Below are positions 6,643 through 13,308 of a DNA stretch of 13,556 nucleotides, piece after piece. The position numbers were made by a program, and so were the translations under genes. Source of the stretch: an uncultured Clostridium sp. (lineage in GTDB: Bacteria; Bacillota; Clostridia; Lachnospirales; Lachnospiraceae); contig CATWBR010000068.1 of the NCBI GenBank assembly GCA_958349075.1, forward strand, positions 1-13,556, given 5' to 3'. Under the pieces are notes generated by a model. It did no database searches. It saw only the letters and a program-made list of their open reading frames with translations, and was not told where the DNA came from. Within the stretch, counting starts at the first letter, position 1. Each line of letters starts with the position of its first letter.

Positions 6643-7302
6643 TTACTTCTCTTTGTCCTGGATCAGCTCCGGCACGTAGATCGTCCCGCCCTTTTTGTGG
6701 GAATAGAAGATCGTGACATCATCGCCTTCCACGGGACCCTCCGACAGGTTAACCGGCTTCGGGTCCTGCTCAAAGGAGACCTCGGTCCCTTCCTCCGTGC
6801 GGATTGTGATGACACTCATGCCGACGCCGAGAACTTCGCCTGAAACAACACCCGCCAGGCAGTCTTTATCTCCCTCTCTGGGATCCCTGACAAGCTCGGC
6901 ATGCACGGACTTTGAGTCCTCCAGCTTTATTTCTCCGCGGTAAAATACGGTTACCTCGTGATCGATGGCGAGTCCCCCGGTCAGGCTCACTGCCGCGTCT
7001 TCTTTGGCAAATACAACGCCGTCCGGATACTCCTCATTTGCCACCACCACCGTATTCATCCCTGCGTCTTTCACAGTTCCGCACATAATGTTAATCTCGT
7101 CTTCTGATTTAAGTTCCGGCATTTTCCTCGGATCTTCGGTACTCTCCTCCGTCGTAACTGCGGTCTGGGAAGTTTTCGTCTCCTCCTGCGGCTGAGATGT
7201 TCCCACGGGATCCGTCTTCTTCGCACAGCCGGACGCCAGGGCGGCTATGGATAATGTTAAGAGCAGCGCTGCTGCAAATTTTCCGGTCTTTCTTTTCTGC
7301 AT
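6643..7302 (-). CDS. Lipoprotein with two tandem beta-rich repeats, function unknown
   Basis: The 219-residue product has a type II signal peptide: positive start MQKRKTGK, hydrophobic core 9-22 and lipobox ALASG-C with Cys26 as the lipidated residue, so it is anchored outside the membrane. Residues 27-65 are a Thr/Glu/Gln-rich flexible linker. The rest is two copies of one domain: 75-121 (GTVKDAGMNTVVV to VTVFYRG) and 155-201 (GEVLGVGMSVITI to VTIFYSH), each ending in a VT[VI]FY strand, like small OB-like barrels. I recognise no enzyme motif. The start at 7302 is preferred over an ATG at 7320 because AGGAGG lies 7 bases before it. It follows malQ by 48 bases and is the last gene of the cluster before the terminator. 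Confidence 0.85.
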   Translation of the reverse strand: MQKRKTGKFAAALLLTLSIAALASGCAKKTDPVGTSQPQEETKTSQTAVTTEESTEDPRKMPELKSEDEINIMCGTVKDAGMNTVVVANEEYPDGVVFAKEDAAVSLTGGLAIDHEVTVFYRGEIKLEDSKSVHAELVRDPREGDKDCLAGVVSGEVLGVGMSVITIRTEEGTEVSFEQDPKPVNLSEGPVEGDDVTIFYSHKKGGTIYVPELIQDKEK

Positions 7303-7350
7303 AAATTGTCCTCCTGTCATAATTCCTTGTGTTGTCGTTTTGAGGCTGAT

Positions 7351-8862
7351 TTAACGGCCGTCCTGGAAGCGGCCGAATGTATCAACCAGCCAGGACAGAT
7401 AACCGGTCTGTTCGTCGCCGAATTGTCCGGGTTTCATTCTCCATCTCCAGTTCTCCCCCACCGTGCTCGGTGTGTTCATCCTTGCCCAGTTATCGAGTTT
7501 CAGCACATCCTGCATCTGGAAAATCGCCACGCTTGCCACGGAACCGTAAGCCGCGCGGAAAACCTTGTCTACAACCTCACTCTGATGGGCCGCGCCCAGG
7601 TAATCTGCTATATACTGAAGCTCCCACCACTGTCTTTTCTCCGCCTTAAAATATCCGGCCAGAGTCTCATTGTCATGGGTTCCGCCGTATACAACGGAGT
7701 TCGGATCGTAGCAGTGCGGAAGATGTTCATTAAAACGGTCTCCGCTGAAGGCAAATTCGATAATTTTCATTCCCGGATATCCGGTCTCCGCCAGAAGGTT
7801 CTTTACGTCCTGGCTGAAGATCCCCAAATCCTCGGCAATAATCTTTGTCGTTCCGACCGCCTCGTTGATTGCATCCGTCAGCTTCCTTCCAGGTCCCTTC
7901 TCCCACTTGCCGTCCTTCGCATCTTTGGCTCCGTATGGAATGGAGTAGTACTGGACCACTCCGATAAAATGGTCGATACGGACAACGTCGTAGAGTTCGG
8001 CCGAAGCTTTCATCCTCTCCCTCCACCAGGCAAAGTCCGTCTTCTCCATGGTTTCCCAGTCATAGAGGGGATTCCCCCAGAGCTGTCCCTCATCGGAGAA
8101 TGCATCCGGCGGCACTCCGGCCACCCTGACCGGCGTCAGCTCCTTCTCATCCAACTGGAAAAGCTCCGGATGGCTCCACACGTCCGCGCCGTCAAGCGCC
8201 ACGTAGATCGGGATATCCCCGACAATCTTTACCGCATTCTCCGCCGCGTAGGCCTTAAGCTTCTCCCACTGTTCAAAGAATTTATACTGCAGGAATTTCC
8301 AGTAGTTTGTCTCTTCTTCCAGCTCTTTTTCATACTTTTTAATCGCCTCGGGATCCCGGAGTCTGATGTCCTCGTCCCAGGTCAGCCATTCTCTGTCCTC
8401 AAAATGTTTCTTAAGAGCCATATAGAGGCTGTAGTCGGGAAGCCAGTAGCTGTTTTTCTCACAGAACTTCGCATACTCTTCCGTCTCTTTATGTAAACTT
8501 CTTTCAAATGCTTTCCTCAGAAGGGGAAAACGGTAATAATGCACTGCGTCGTATTTGACCTCTTCCGGCTTTTCCATCCAGAAGCAGGCGTCTATCTCCT
8601 CCTGGGTCAGAAGGTTTTCTTCCTTCAGCGTATCGAGATCGATAAAATAAGGATTTCCGGCAAAGGCGGAAAAGGACTGGTACGGGCTGTCGCCGTAGCT
8701 GGTCGGCCCCATCGGGAGCACCTGCCAGTAATTCTGTCTTGCCCGTTTCAGTAAATCCACAAACTCATATGCGCTTTCTCCAAACGTGCCGATTCCGTAG
8801 GGGGACGGCAGGCTGAAAATCGGCATCAGAATACCGGCTCCGCGCTTTAACATTGTTTTCAT
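7351..8862 (-). CDS. malQ: 4-alpha-glucanotransferase (amylomaltase, GH77)
   Basis: This 503-residue cytoplasmic enzyme moves alpha-1,4-glucan segments between acceptors in maltodextrin and glycogen metabolism. It opens with the family pattern RGAGILMPIFSLPSPYGIG (7-25) and WQVLPMGPTSYGDSPYQS (46-63). The catalytic residues fit GH77: nucleophile Asp297 in VVRIDHFIG, acid/base Glu344 in IIAEDLG, and Asp397 in YGGTHDNET. Length matches the short bacterial type without N-terminal extensions. An AAGGAG site lies 8 bases before the ATG. Only 21 bases separate it from the HAD gene upstream, so it is probably in the same transcript. No maltodextrin transporter, phosphorylase or MalR-type regulator is in the window, which is unusual for malQ. 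Confidence 0.96.
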   Translation of the reverse strand: MKTMLKRGAGILMPIFSLPSPYGIGTFGESAYEFVDLLKRARQNYWQVLPMGPTSYGDSPYQSFSAFAGNPYFIDLDTLKEENLLTQEEIDACFWMEKPEEVKYDAVHYYRFPLLRKAFERSLHKETEEYAKFCEKNSYWLPDYSLYMALKKHFEDREWLTWDEDIRLRDPEAIKKYEKELEEETNYWKFLQYKFFEQWEKLKAYAAENAVKIVGDIPIYVALDGADVWSHPELFQLDEKELTPVRVAGVPPDAFSDEGQLWGNPLYDWETMEKTDFAWWRERMKASAELYDVVRIDHFIGVVQYYSIPYGAKDAKDGKWEKGPGRKLTDAINEAVGTTKIIAEDLGIFSQDVKNLLAETGYPGMKIIEFAFSGDRFNEHLPHCYDPNSVVYGGTHDNETLAGYFKAEKRQWWELQYIADYLGAAHQSEVVDKVFRAAYGSVASVAIFQMQDVLKLDNWARMNTPSTVGENWRWRMKPGQFGDEQTGYLSWLVDTFGRFQDGR

Positions 8863-8883
8863 AGTTGTTTCTCCTTGTCAGTA

Positions 8884-9570
8884 TTACAGGAATGTTTTAA
8901 GCTCAGAAAGCCTGCGTATTTCTTTTGTTACCGGGAGCGCTTTCCTGTTCTCGTTCCCCTGCGGGTTAAACCAGCATGTGTCAACTCCCGCATTCACCCC
9001 GCCCTGGATATCGGAGGTCAGGGAGTCCCCGATCACCATCATCTCCTCCGGCCTGATATCCGGAATACGGGCAAAGCAGTAGTCAAAGAATTCCCTCTGC
9101 GGTTTCTGGCTGCCCGCCTCCTCGGAAATAAAAAGCTCCCGGAAATACCCGGAAAGTCCCGAGGCCTTAAGACGTTTTCTCTGTGTGGTGCCGACGCCGT
9201 TGGTCACCACATAGAGCTCATACCGTTCTTTCAGATAATCGAGAACTTCCAGCGCACCATCCATCAGAAAGGCGCCTTCTCCGAGCCAGACGCGGTATGC
9301 ATCCTCGGCCTCCCTCCCGCTCACCGGGAGGTTATGGGCGCCGAAAAAGCGCTCAAAACGGACCGTCAGAACATCATCCCGCTCCATCTTCCCGACTTCA
9401 AATGCCTCCCAGCACTCCTGGTTAATCCTGTGGTACTCTTTCACATAGCTCTCTTCCGGCTCTAAACCGTATTTTACCAGCAGCTTTACAAATGCCGCGG
9501 CCTCCGCCCTGTCAAAATCCAGGAGCGTGCCGTCCACATCCATTAAAAGCGCTTTATATTGTCTGCTCAC
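8884..9570 (-). CDS. HAD-family phosphatase, YjjG-like (probable pyrimidine nucleotidase)
   Basis: This gene encodes a 228-residue HAD hydrolase. All four motifs are present: DVDGTLLDF with nucleophile Asp11 and Asp13, VVTNG with Thr123, Lys156 in GSQKP, and GDSLTSDIQGG with Asp182 and Asp187. A helical cap (about 18-100) marks subfamily I. The VTNG and GDSLTSDI motifs and size resemble YjjG/YfnB-type nucleotidases, which remove phosphate from pyrimidine nucleoside monophosphates, including abnormal ones. The start is GTG at 9570: it overlaps the pyrC stop in GTGA, and AAGGTGG lies about 10 bases upstream. The upstream open frame to 9774 lies inside pyrC and is not used. The coupling to pyrC supports a pyrimidine role, though the substrate remains inferred. 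Confidence 0.9.
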   Translation of the reverse strand: MSRQYKALLMDVDGTLLDFDRAEAAAFVKLLVKYGLEPEESYVKEYHRINQECWEAFEVGKMERDDVLTVRFERFFGAHNLPVSGREAEDAYRVWLGEGAFLMDGALEVLDYLKERYELYVVTNGVGTTQRKRLKASGLSGYFRELFISEEAGSQKPQREFFDYCFARIPDIRPEEMMVIGDSLTSDIQGGVNAGVDTCWFNPQGNENRKALPVTKEIRRLSELKTFL

Positions 9571-10856
9571 GCCCGATATACCACCTTTCCGCCACAGATT
9601 GTGAGTTTTACTTTCCCGTAAAGCTCCTCTCCCGTAAAGGGGGAATTGGAGGATTTTGACCGGAACTCTCCTACTGTGAACCTTTCCCTGTCGTCGAAGA
9701 TCACGAGGTCGGCGTCTTTGCCTTCCCTGATCCGTCCGGATTCCAGGCGGTAGAGCCTGGCCGGATTTAGGCACATCTTCTCCATCAGCTCCAGATAAGT
9801 GAGATGTCCGGCTTTTACGAGTTTCGTGACTGCCAGGGGAAGGGCTGTCTCCAGGCCGATGATTCCGCTCGGCGCTTCCGTAAGCGGTTTTTCTTTCTCT
9901 TCTTTGCTGTGCGGGGCATGATCCGTGGCAATAATATCGATCGCTCCGCTCTTCAGTCCTTCAATCAGAGCTTCCCTGTCTTCTGCCGTGCGCAGGGGCG
10001 GGTTCATCTTTGCCAGCGTTCCATGCTTAAGCACCGCCGTCTCATCCAGAGTAAAGTGATGCGGCGTCACCTCCGCCCATACATCGGCGCCCAGTTCTTT
10101 GGCCAGGGCCACCATTTTCACAGAATTTGCGGAACTGATATGCTGGATATTGACCGCCGCTCCGGTGTGGAGGGCAATCATGCAGTCCCTTGCCACCAGG
10201 GAATCCTCTGCGAGCGCCGGGGAACCTCCGATGCCCAATTTCTCAGAAACGGCTCCCCGGTTGATTCCATTGTTGAAAATAAACGCAGGATCCTCCTCGT
10301 GGAAACTGAGGGGCAAATCGAGTTCTTTCGCCTTTTCCATAGCGGCCTTCACCAGTTTTTCATCCATCAGTGGAATACCGTCGTCCGTAAAACCGGCGGC
10401 TCCGCAGGCCCCAAGCCCCTCCATGTCGGTCAGCTCCTGTCCCTTCAGGCCCTTTGACACGGCTGCGGCTGCCAGCACATGTATCCCGGTTGTCTTCCCT
10501 TTTTCAATAATATAGCCGACCGTCTCCGGATTGTCGGCAGCCGGTTTCGTGTTCGCCATGCAGACCACCGTCGTGTATCCGCCCGCCTTTGCCGCGGCCG
10601 CTCCCGTCACAATATCTTCCTTGTATGTCAGGCCCGGATCACGAAAATGCACATGCACATCCACCAGTCCCGGGGCAACGATAAGACCCGACGCGTCAAT
10701 CACTTCTCCGCCGCAGTTTTCCGTCTCATATGCAGAAGGATTTTCCTGACTCTCATGTCTGATGATTTTTTTGATTTTCCCGTCTTCAACCAGTAAATCT
10801 GCGGGACCGTCAAAGCCGCTTTCCGGGTCTATAACCCGTCCGTTTTTTATAAGCAC
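9567..10856 (-). CDS. pyrC: Dihydroorotase (class I, B. subtilis PyrC type)
   Basis: Dihydroorotase closes carbamoyl-aspartate to dihydroorotate, the third step of pyrimidine synthesis. The 429-residue product shows the amidohydrolase metal ligands: VDVHVHFRDPG with His68 and His70, GFTDDG with Asp158/159, FHEED with His186, IQHISS with His239 and ATDHAPHS with Asp312. The Asp in GFTDDG stands where other amidohydrolases have a carboxylated lysine, as in Gram-positive PyrC. The start chosen is GTG at 10856, giving the usual VLIKNGRVIDP beginning, with GAGGAG 7 bases upstream; a TTG at 10916 would add 20 residues but has no good binding site. The gene lies 63 bases after the glyoxalase gene. 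The other pyr genes are absent from the window, and no PyrR-type attenuator was seen. Confidence 0.96.
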   Translation of the reverse strand: MLIKNGRVIDPESGFDGPADLLVEDGKIKKIIRHESQENPSAYETENCGGEVIDASGLIVAPGLVDVHVHFRDPGLTYKEDIVTGAAAAKAGGYTTVVCMANTKPAADNPETVGYIIEKGKTTGIHVLAAAAVSKGLKGQELTDMEGLGACGAAGFTDDGIPLMDEKLVKAAMEKAKELDLPLSFHEEDPAFIFNNGINRGAVSEKLGIGGSPALAEDSLVARDCMIALHTGAAVNIQHISSANSVKMVALAKELGADVWAEVTPHHFTLDETAVLKHGTLAKMNPPLRTAEDREALIEGLKSGAIDIIATDHAPHSKEEKEKPLTEAPSGIIGLETALPLAVTKLVKAGHLTYLELMEKMCLNPARLYRLESGRIREGKDADLVIFDDRERFTVGEFRSKSSNSPFTGEELYGKVKLTICGGKVVYRA

Positions 10857-10871
10857 GATTTTTCTCCTCAC

Positions 10872-10902
10872 TGTTTCGGTTAATGTTTCGGTAACTGTTT
10901 CG
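10872..10902. repeat. Three 12-bp tandem units before pyrC
   Basis: TGTTTCG occurs at 10872, 10884 and 10896, a strict 12-base period, with the spacers GGTTA/GGTAA also similar. On the minus strand this reads CGAAACA three times, the last unit abutting the pyrC ribosome binding site. It could be an operator array, an RNA-binding site or, if the TTG start at 10916 is used, a coding repeat of Glu-Thr pairs. Confidence 0.55.
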
Positions 10903-10919
10903 CCTCCCGGCTGCAATTC

Positions 10920-11291
10920 TTATTTCGCCGGCACTATCTCCAGCCAGTATCCGTCCGGATCCGAAATAAAGTAAATTCCCATGGCCGGGTTTTCGAAGCA
11001 GACGCAGTCCATCTCCTTATGCTTTTTCAGGGATGCTTCCATATCATCCGTTACAAACGCCAGATGGAACTCGTTGTCTCCCAGATTATAAGAATCCTTC
11101 TCCCAGTCTCTGAGCCAGGTCAGCTCAAGCTGATATCCCGTCTCACCGTCGCCCAGATACACCAGAATAAAGCTTCCGTCCGACGCTTCCTTCCTGCGCA
11201 CTTCTTTGAGATTCAGCGCCTCCTCGTAGAATTTTAAAGATTTCTCCAGGTTTACTACATTAAAGTTATTATGTGCAAATGTGAATTTCAT
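10920..11291 (-). CDS. gloA: Glyoxalase I-like VOC protein (lactoylglutathione lyase type)
   Basis: This 123-residue single-domain protein of the vicinal-oxygen-chelate fold resembles GloA, which isomerises the thiol adduct of methylglyoxal. The four metal ligands expected of GloA are in place: His7 (FAHNNF), Glu56 (YQLELTW), His76 (EFHLAF) and Glu118 (GYWLEIVP). The FISDPDGYWLEI ending is the usual family close. Length fits the compact Clostridia form, a likely nickel or cobalt enzyme. Its ATG overlaps the stop of the MBL-fold gene in ATGA, so the two are translationally coupled. Most Clostridia lack glutathione, so the thiol used is uncertain; another VOC role such as a resistance protein is possible but the complete ligand set argues for catalysis. 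Confidence 0.87.
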   Translation of the reverse strand: MKFTFAHNNFNVVNLEKSLKFYEEALNLKEVRRKEASDGSFILVYLGDGETGYQLELTWLRDWEKDSYNLGDNEFHLAFVTDDMEASLKKHKEMDCVCFENPAMGIYFISDPDGYWLEIVPAK

Positions 11292-12037
11292 ATGTCAAGC
11301 TCCTCTCCTTCTCTGTGAATTTCTATCAGACGCTCCCTCCATCCCTCGCTGGACGGATGCTGCCTCATCTTTTCAATTATACTGTAGTCTTTCCAGAAAT
11401 GCATCGGAATTACGGCTTTTGCATCGGCTTTTTCCATAAATTCTTTCATTCCAAGGTAAAACCACTGTTCCAGCCGCGGATCCAGCGGAATAAAGGCCGC
11501 ATCTGCGGTGCGTCCCGCCATCTTCTCCATCTCCCTTGCATAATTGGCCGCCATATTGTGGTTCCAGGCTTTGTCCTCGCCCTCCCACCACCAGTTATTC
11601 AAATCACCTGCATGGTAAATCTCTTTCCCCTCACAGGAAATCCAGAATGCCACGCCCTCATCGGTGGATTTAAAAGTCTCAATCTCCATGGCGGCTCCGT
11701 CAGGCTCCGGTTCCTTACCTTCTGCCGTCTTTTCATTTATTCCGGGATGCAGCGTGTATTTTTCACCGGCTTTTACAAACATTACTTTATCAAGAAGGCG
11801 CTCCGGCACTTTCTTTTTATTGATGTCTTTGGAGAGTACGTATTGAATATCCTCCCTCCCCTCCGCCAGGTCAAAAATCACCGGTGCAAAGTGATCACCG
11901 TGAAAATGACTGGAAAAAACAACAAGAGGCCTGCTCCTGTCAAATTTGGGCAGAGGCCCTTCATAATAGTCGAAGAGCATTGTTACATGGTCAAGCTCTA
12001 TGGAAAAAGAGCTGTGGTGTATATAGGTTATTTTCAT
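11288..12037 (-). CDS. MBL-fold metallohydrolase
   Basis: The 249-residue protein is a metallo-beta-lactamase-fold hydrolase. The zinc site is clear: HFHGDH at 44-49 (HxHxDH), His142 and Asp145 in YHAGDLNNWW, and His213 in PMHFW. Its opening, MKITYIHHSSFSIEL, resembles the UlaG-like group (COG2220 type) rather than classical glyoxalase II. It has no signal peptide and should be cytoplasmic. AAGGAGG lies about 10 bases before the ATG. It is the first gene of the minus-strand cluster, directly behind a strong promoter, and overlaps the glyoxalase gene by four bases. That pairing suggests it could hydrolyse the glyoxalase product, but this is inference. Confidence 0.9.
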   Translation of the reverse strand: MKITYIHHSSFSIELDHVTMLFDYYEGPLPKFDRSRPLVVFSSHFHGDHFAPVIFDLAEGREDIQYVLSKDINKKKVPERLLDKVMFVKAGEKYTLHPGINEKTAEGKEPEPDGAAMEIETFKSTDEGVAFWISCEGKEIYHAGDLNNWWWEGEDKAWNHNMAANYAREMEKMAGRTADAAFIPLDPRLEQWFYLGMKEFMEKADAKAVIPMHFWKDYSIIEKMRQHPSSEGWRERLIEIHREGEELDI

Positions 12038-12110
12038 GGATTTTCGGCCTCCTTATCTGCCATCATATACTGGGTGATGTCTGTGGGGTGATGAATTTTG
12101 TGTTCTCTTT

Positions 12111-12139
12111 ATTATATTCTAAAAACAGGGGGGCTTCAA
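12111..12139 (-). promoter_or_regulatory. Promoter of the MBL-gloA-pyrC-HAD-malQ-lipoprotein cluster
   Basis: On the minus strand TTGAAG (12134-12139) and a perfect TATAAT (12111-12116) are exactly 17 bases apart. Transcription should begin near 12104, giving a leader of about 67 bases. The -35 box lies 2 bases from the end of repeat copy 2. With gene gaps of at most 63 bases and no internal terminator seen, it could drive all six genes down to the terminator at 6522-6567. Confidence 0.75.
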
Positions 12140-12141
12140 TA

Positions 12142-12473
12142 TGAAAAATGAGGACGCGGATGAGGACGGGGTGGTGAGTGGGTGGTTGTGAGTCTTCAGT
12201 CCCGGGAGGATGGATATCGTAAGGTGGGGGCTACAGAAGAAAGAAATCTCCTGCGGGGACCACTTCCGCTTATGGAATGCGCAGCGCTTCTAAGCTCGAT
12301 AATACCTCGCTAAGAAGCGGCGGATTCCAACGTCCCCTTCGGAGATTTTTTCTTCCTCCTCCCCCACAGGCAGTCTATGACCCGGGACTGAAGACGCCCG
12401 GTTTATTGTCCACCCCGTCCCGGAACGGCCACTACTGTCTGTCCTGATTTTGGGGGAGGGGGGAGGGGGGATG
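12142..12473 (-). repeat. Structured repeat, copy 2 (full length, about 332 bp, minus orientation)
   Basis: Read on the minus strand this copy aligns with copy 1 along its length. Plus-strand stems are: AAAATGAGGAC (12145-12155) with GTCCTGATTTT (12441-12451, one mismatch); GGACGGGGTGG (12164-12174) with CCACCCCGTCC (12410-12420); GTCTTCAGTCCCGGG (12192-12206) with CCCGGGACTGAAGAC (12381-12395), 15 perfect pairs; GTGGGGG (12224-12230) with CCCCCAC (12361-12367); TCTCC (12247-12251) with GGAGA (12341-12345); GGGGAC (12255-12260) with GTCCCC (12332-12337); GCTTCTAAGC (12286-12295) with GCTAAGAAGC (12309-12318). Crossing pairs are TCCGC (12265-12269)/GCGGA (12320-12324) and TGGAA (12273-12277)/TTCCA (12325-12329). 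The inward 5' edge is the G-rich run 12452-12470, pyrimidine-rich on the element's own strand. Confidence 0.85.
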
Positions 12474-12917
12474 ACACCACCACCCTTTTTGATTGCTTAT
12501 GAGGCTGGTATTGGAGAATCTTTACAAAAATGAATCAGAAGGAATTTGACGACAAAAAATAGTAGTTTTATCAGTTGGTTATGATTTCTCTATAAGCTGA
12601 AATGGCTTGGTTACTGTTTTTTGATAAAAAAAGCCTGTATGGAAGTATAAAATGGTCCCCGCTTTGGTGCACAAATAAATTTACCGCTTGCGAGAAGCCT
12701 TAAGGCGATCTATGTAGATTTGACAGAATTGTATAGAAACCGTAGAATGAAACAAATAGCTGGGAAATAATGCGTATTAGGCGAAGAAAGTGAAGGAACG
12801 GCGATTTATAATAGACGCCGGGTACTGATATAGAAACAGGAGGTTGTTTTTATGAAAAATCCAGTTCGCATAAGGGTTTGGTGAAAGAAATCGAAAGAAA
12901 ATTAAGAGAGGTACAGT
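12474..12917. other. AT-rich region with gene debris, no intact gene
   Basis: Base composition drops sharply to AT-rich here compared with the housekeeping genes. Stops interrupt all frames, but short amino-acid stretches look once-coding, for example LKAIYVDLTELYRNRR before a stop near 12770 and VLGEESEGTAIYNRR in the same frame after it. I cannot assign these to a family. The only supported signal is the promoter at 12720-12748 and the small frame at 12852. Confidence 0.5.
12720..12748 (+). promoter_or_regulatory. Promoter-like sequence before the small cysteine-rich gene
   Basis: TTGACA (12720-12725) and TAGAAT (12743-12748) are 17 bases apart. It points toward the small genes at 12852 and 12918. 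Because it lies in degraded once-coding AT-rich DNA, a chance match is possible. Confidence 0.5.
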
Positions 12918-12925
12918 ATGTGTGA
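12852..12925 (+). pseudogene. Short frameshifted reading frame, possible tail of a lost gene
   Basis: An ATG with a good AGGAGG 8 bases upstream opens a frame that stops after 10 codons (MKNPVRIRVW). One base off, the same DNA reads SSSHKGLVKEIERKLREVQYV and stops at 12923-12925, overlapping the next start codon at 12918 by eight bases. One extra A in the A run at 12855-12859 would join the two as a 24-residue product. This is either a frameshifted small gene or the remains of a longer upstream gene coupled to the next one. No function is recognised. Confidence 0.35.
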
Positions 12926-13190
12926 TTATTGCTCTAAAATAGAGTTGAAAAACAAATTTCAAACACCTAACGAGTATGAAAAGGCTGTTAACTATATCAA
13001 AGAACTTATTGATATCCAACACTTCGTTTTAATTGACGGCAATTGTGAATTAGGTTGTCATAAAGATGTGAACGGGCAATGGAAAGATGATGTCATTTAT
13101 CATGTCGTAAAATGTCCTAAATGCGGTCAGACATATACCTGTACCGTAAATACATATAGAGGTGGCGGTTCATTTAGCAAAGGCAATTAA
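12918..13190 (+). CDS. Small cysteine-rich protein, possible toxin-immunity protein
   Basis: The 90-residue product has a CDYC pair at 2-5, cysteines at 43 and 47, and a zinc-knuckle-like CPKCG at 66-70 with Cys75 nearby, so metal binding is likely. The middle (TPNEYEKAVNYIKELID, 16-32) is helical and the end is the conserved-looking VNTYRGGGSF. There is no signal peptide or membrane segment. It reminds me of small stand-alone immunity proteins found next to polymorphic toxin genes, but I cannot name a family. GAGAGG lies 6 bases before the ATG. It is the only intact gene in the AT-rich segment between repeat copies 2 and 3, and its codon use is AT-rich, unlike its neighbours, which suggests transfer. 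No toxin gene is visible. Confidence 0.72.
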   Translation: MCDYCSKIELKNKFQTPNEYEKAVNYIKELIDIQHFVLIDGNCELGCHKDVNGQWKDDVIYHVVKCPKCGQTYTCTVNTYRGGGSFSKGN

Positions 13191-13308
13191 GCTCCACTTT
13201 ATTTGAAGCTGCAGCGCATAGAAAAAATGGAAACATTTTGTTACGCATTTAATCTATTATTCCAACCATAATTCCCTTACCTCTTTCTGATACGAGTAGT
13301 GGCCTCGA
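13191..13308. other. AT-rich intergenic end of the cargo segment
   Basis: This stretch contains no reading frame, terminator or repeat that I can support. AT-rich composition ends abruptly near 13300, where repeat copy 3 begins. Confidence 0.4.

Noticed and set aside
7306..8496. Long plus-strand reading frame of 396 codons
   Set aside because: It lies opposite malQ, whose full set of GH77 catalytic motifs is intact. The plus-strand product shows no recognisable domain and is a composition shadow.
9571..9774. N-terminal extension of the HAD protein
   Set aside because: This part lies inside pyrC, has a low-complexity basic translation, and the GTG at 9570 gives the normal HAD N-terminus.
12452..12470. 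G5-A-G6-A-G6 run as a G-quadruplex site
   Set aside because: Only three uninterrupted G runs are present, so four G3 tracts with loops do not fit. It is better explained as the complement of the pyrimidine-rich 5' edge shared by the repeat copies.
12530..12570. Short frame MNQKEFDDKK in the AT-rich segment
   Set aside because: It has no ribosome binding site, only ten codons and no family resemblance.
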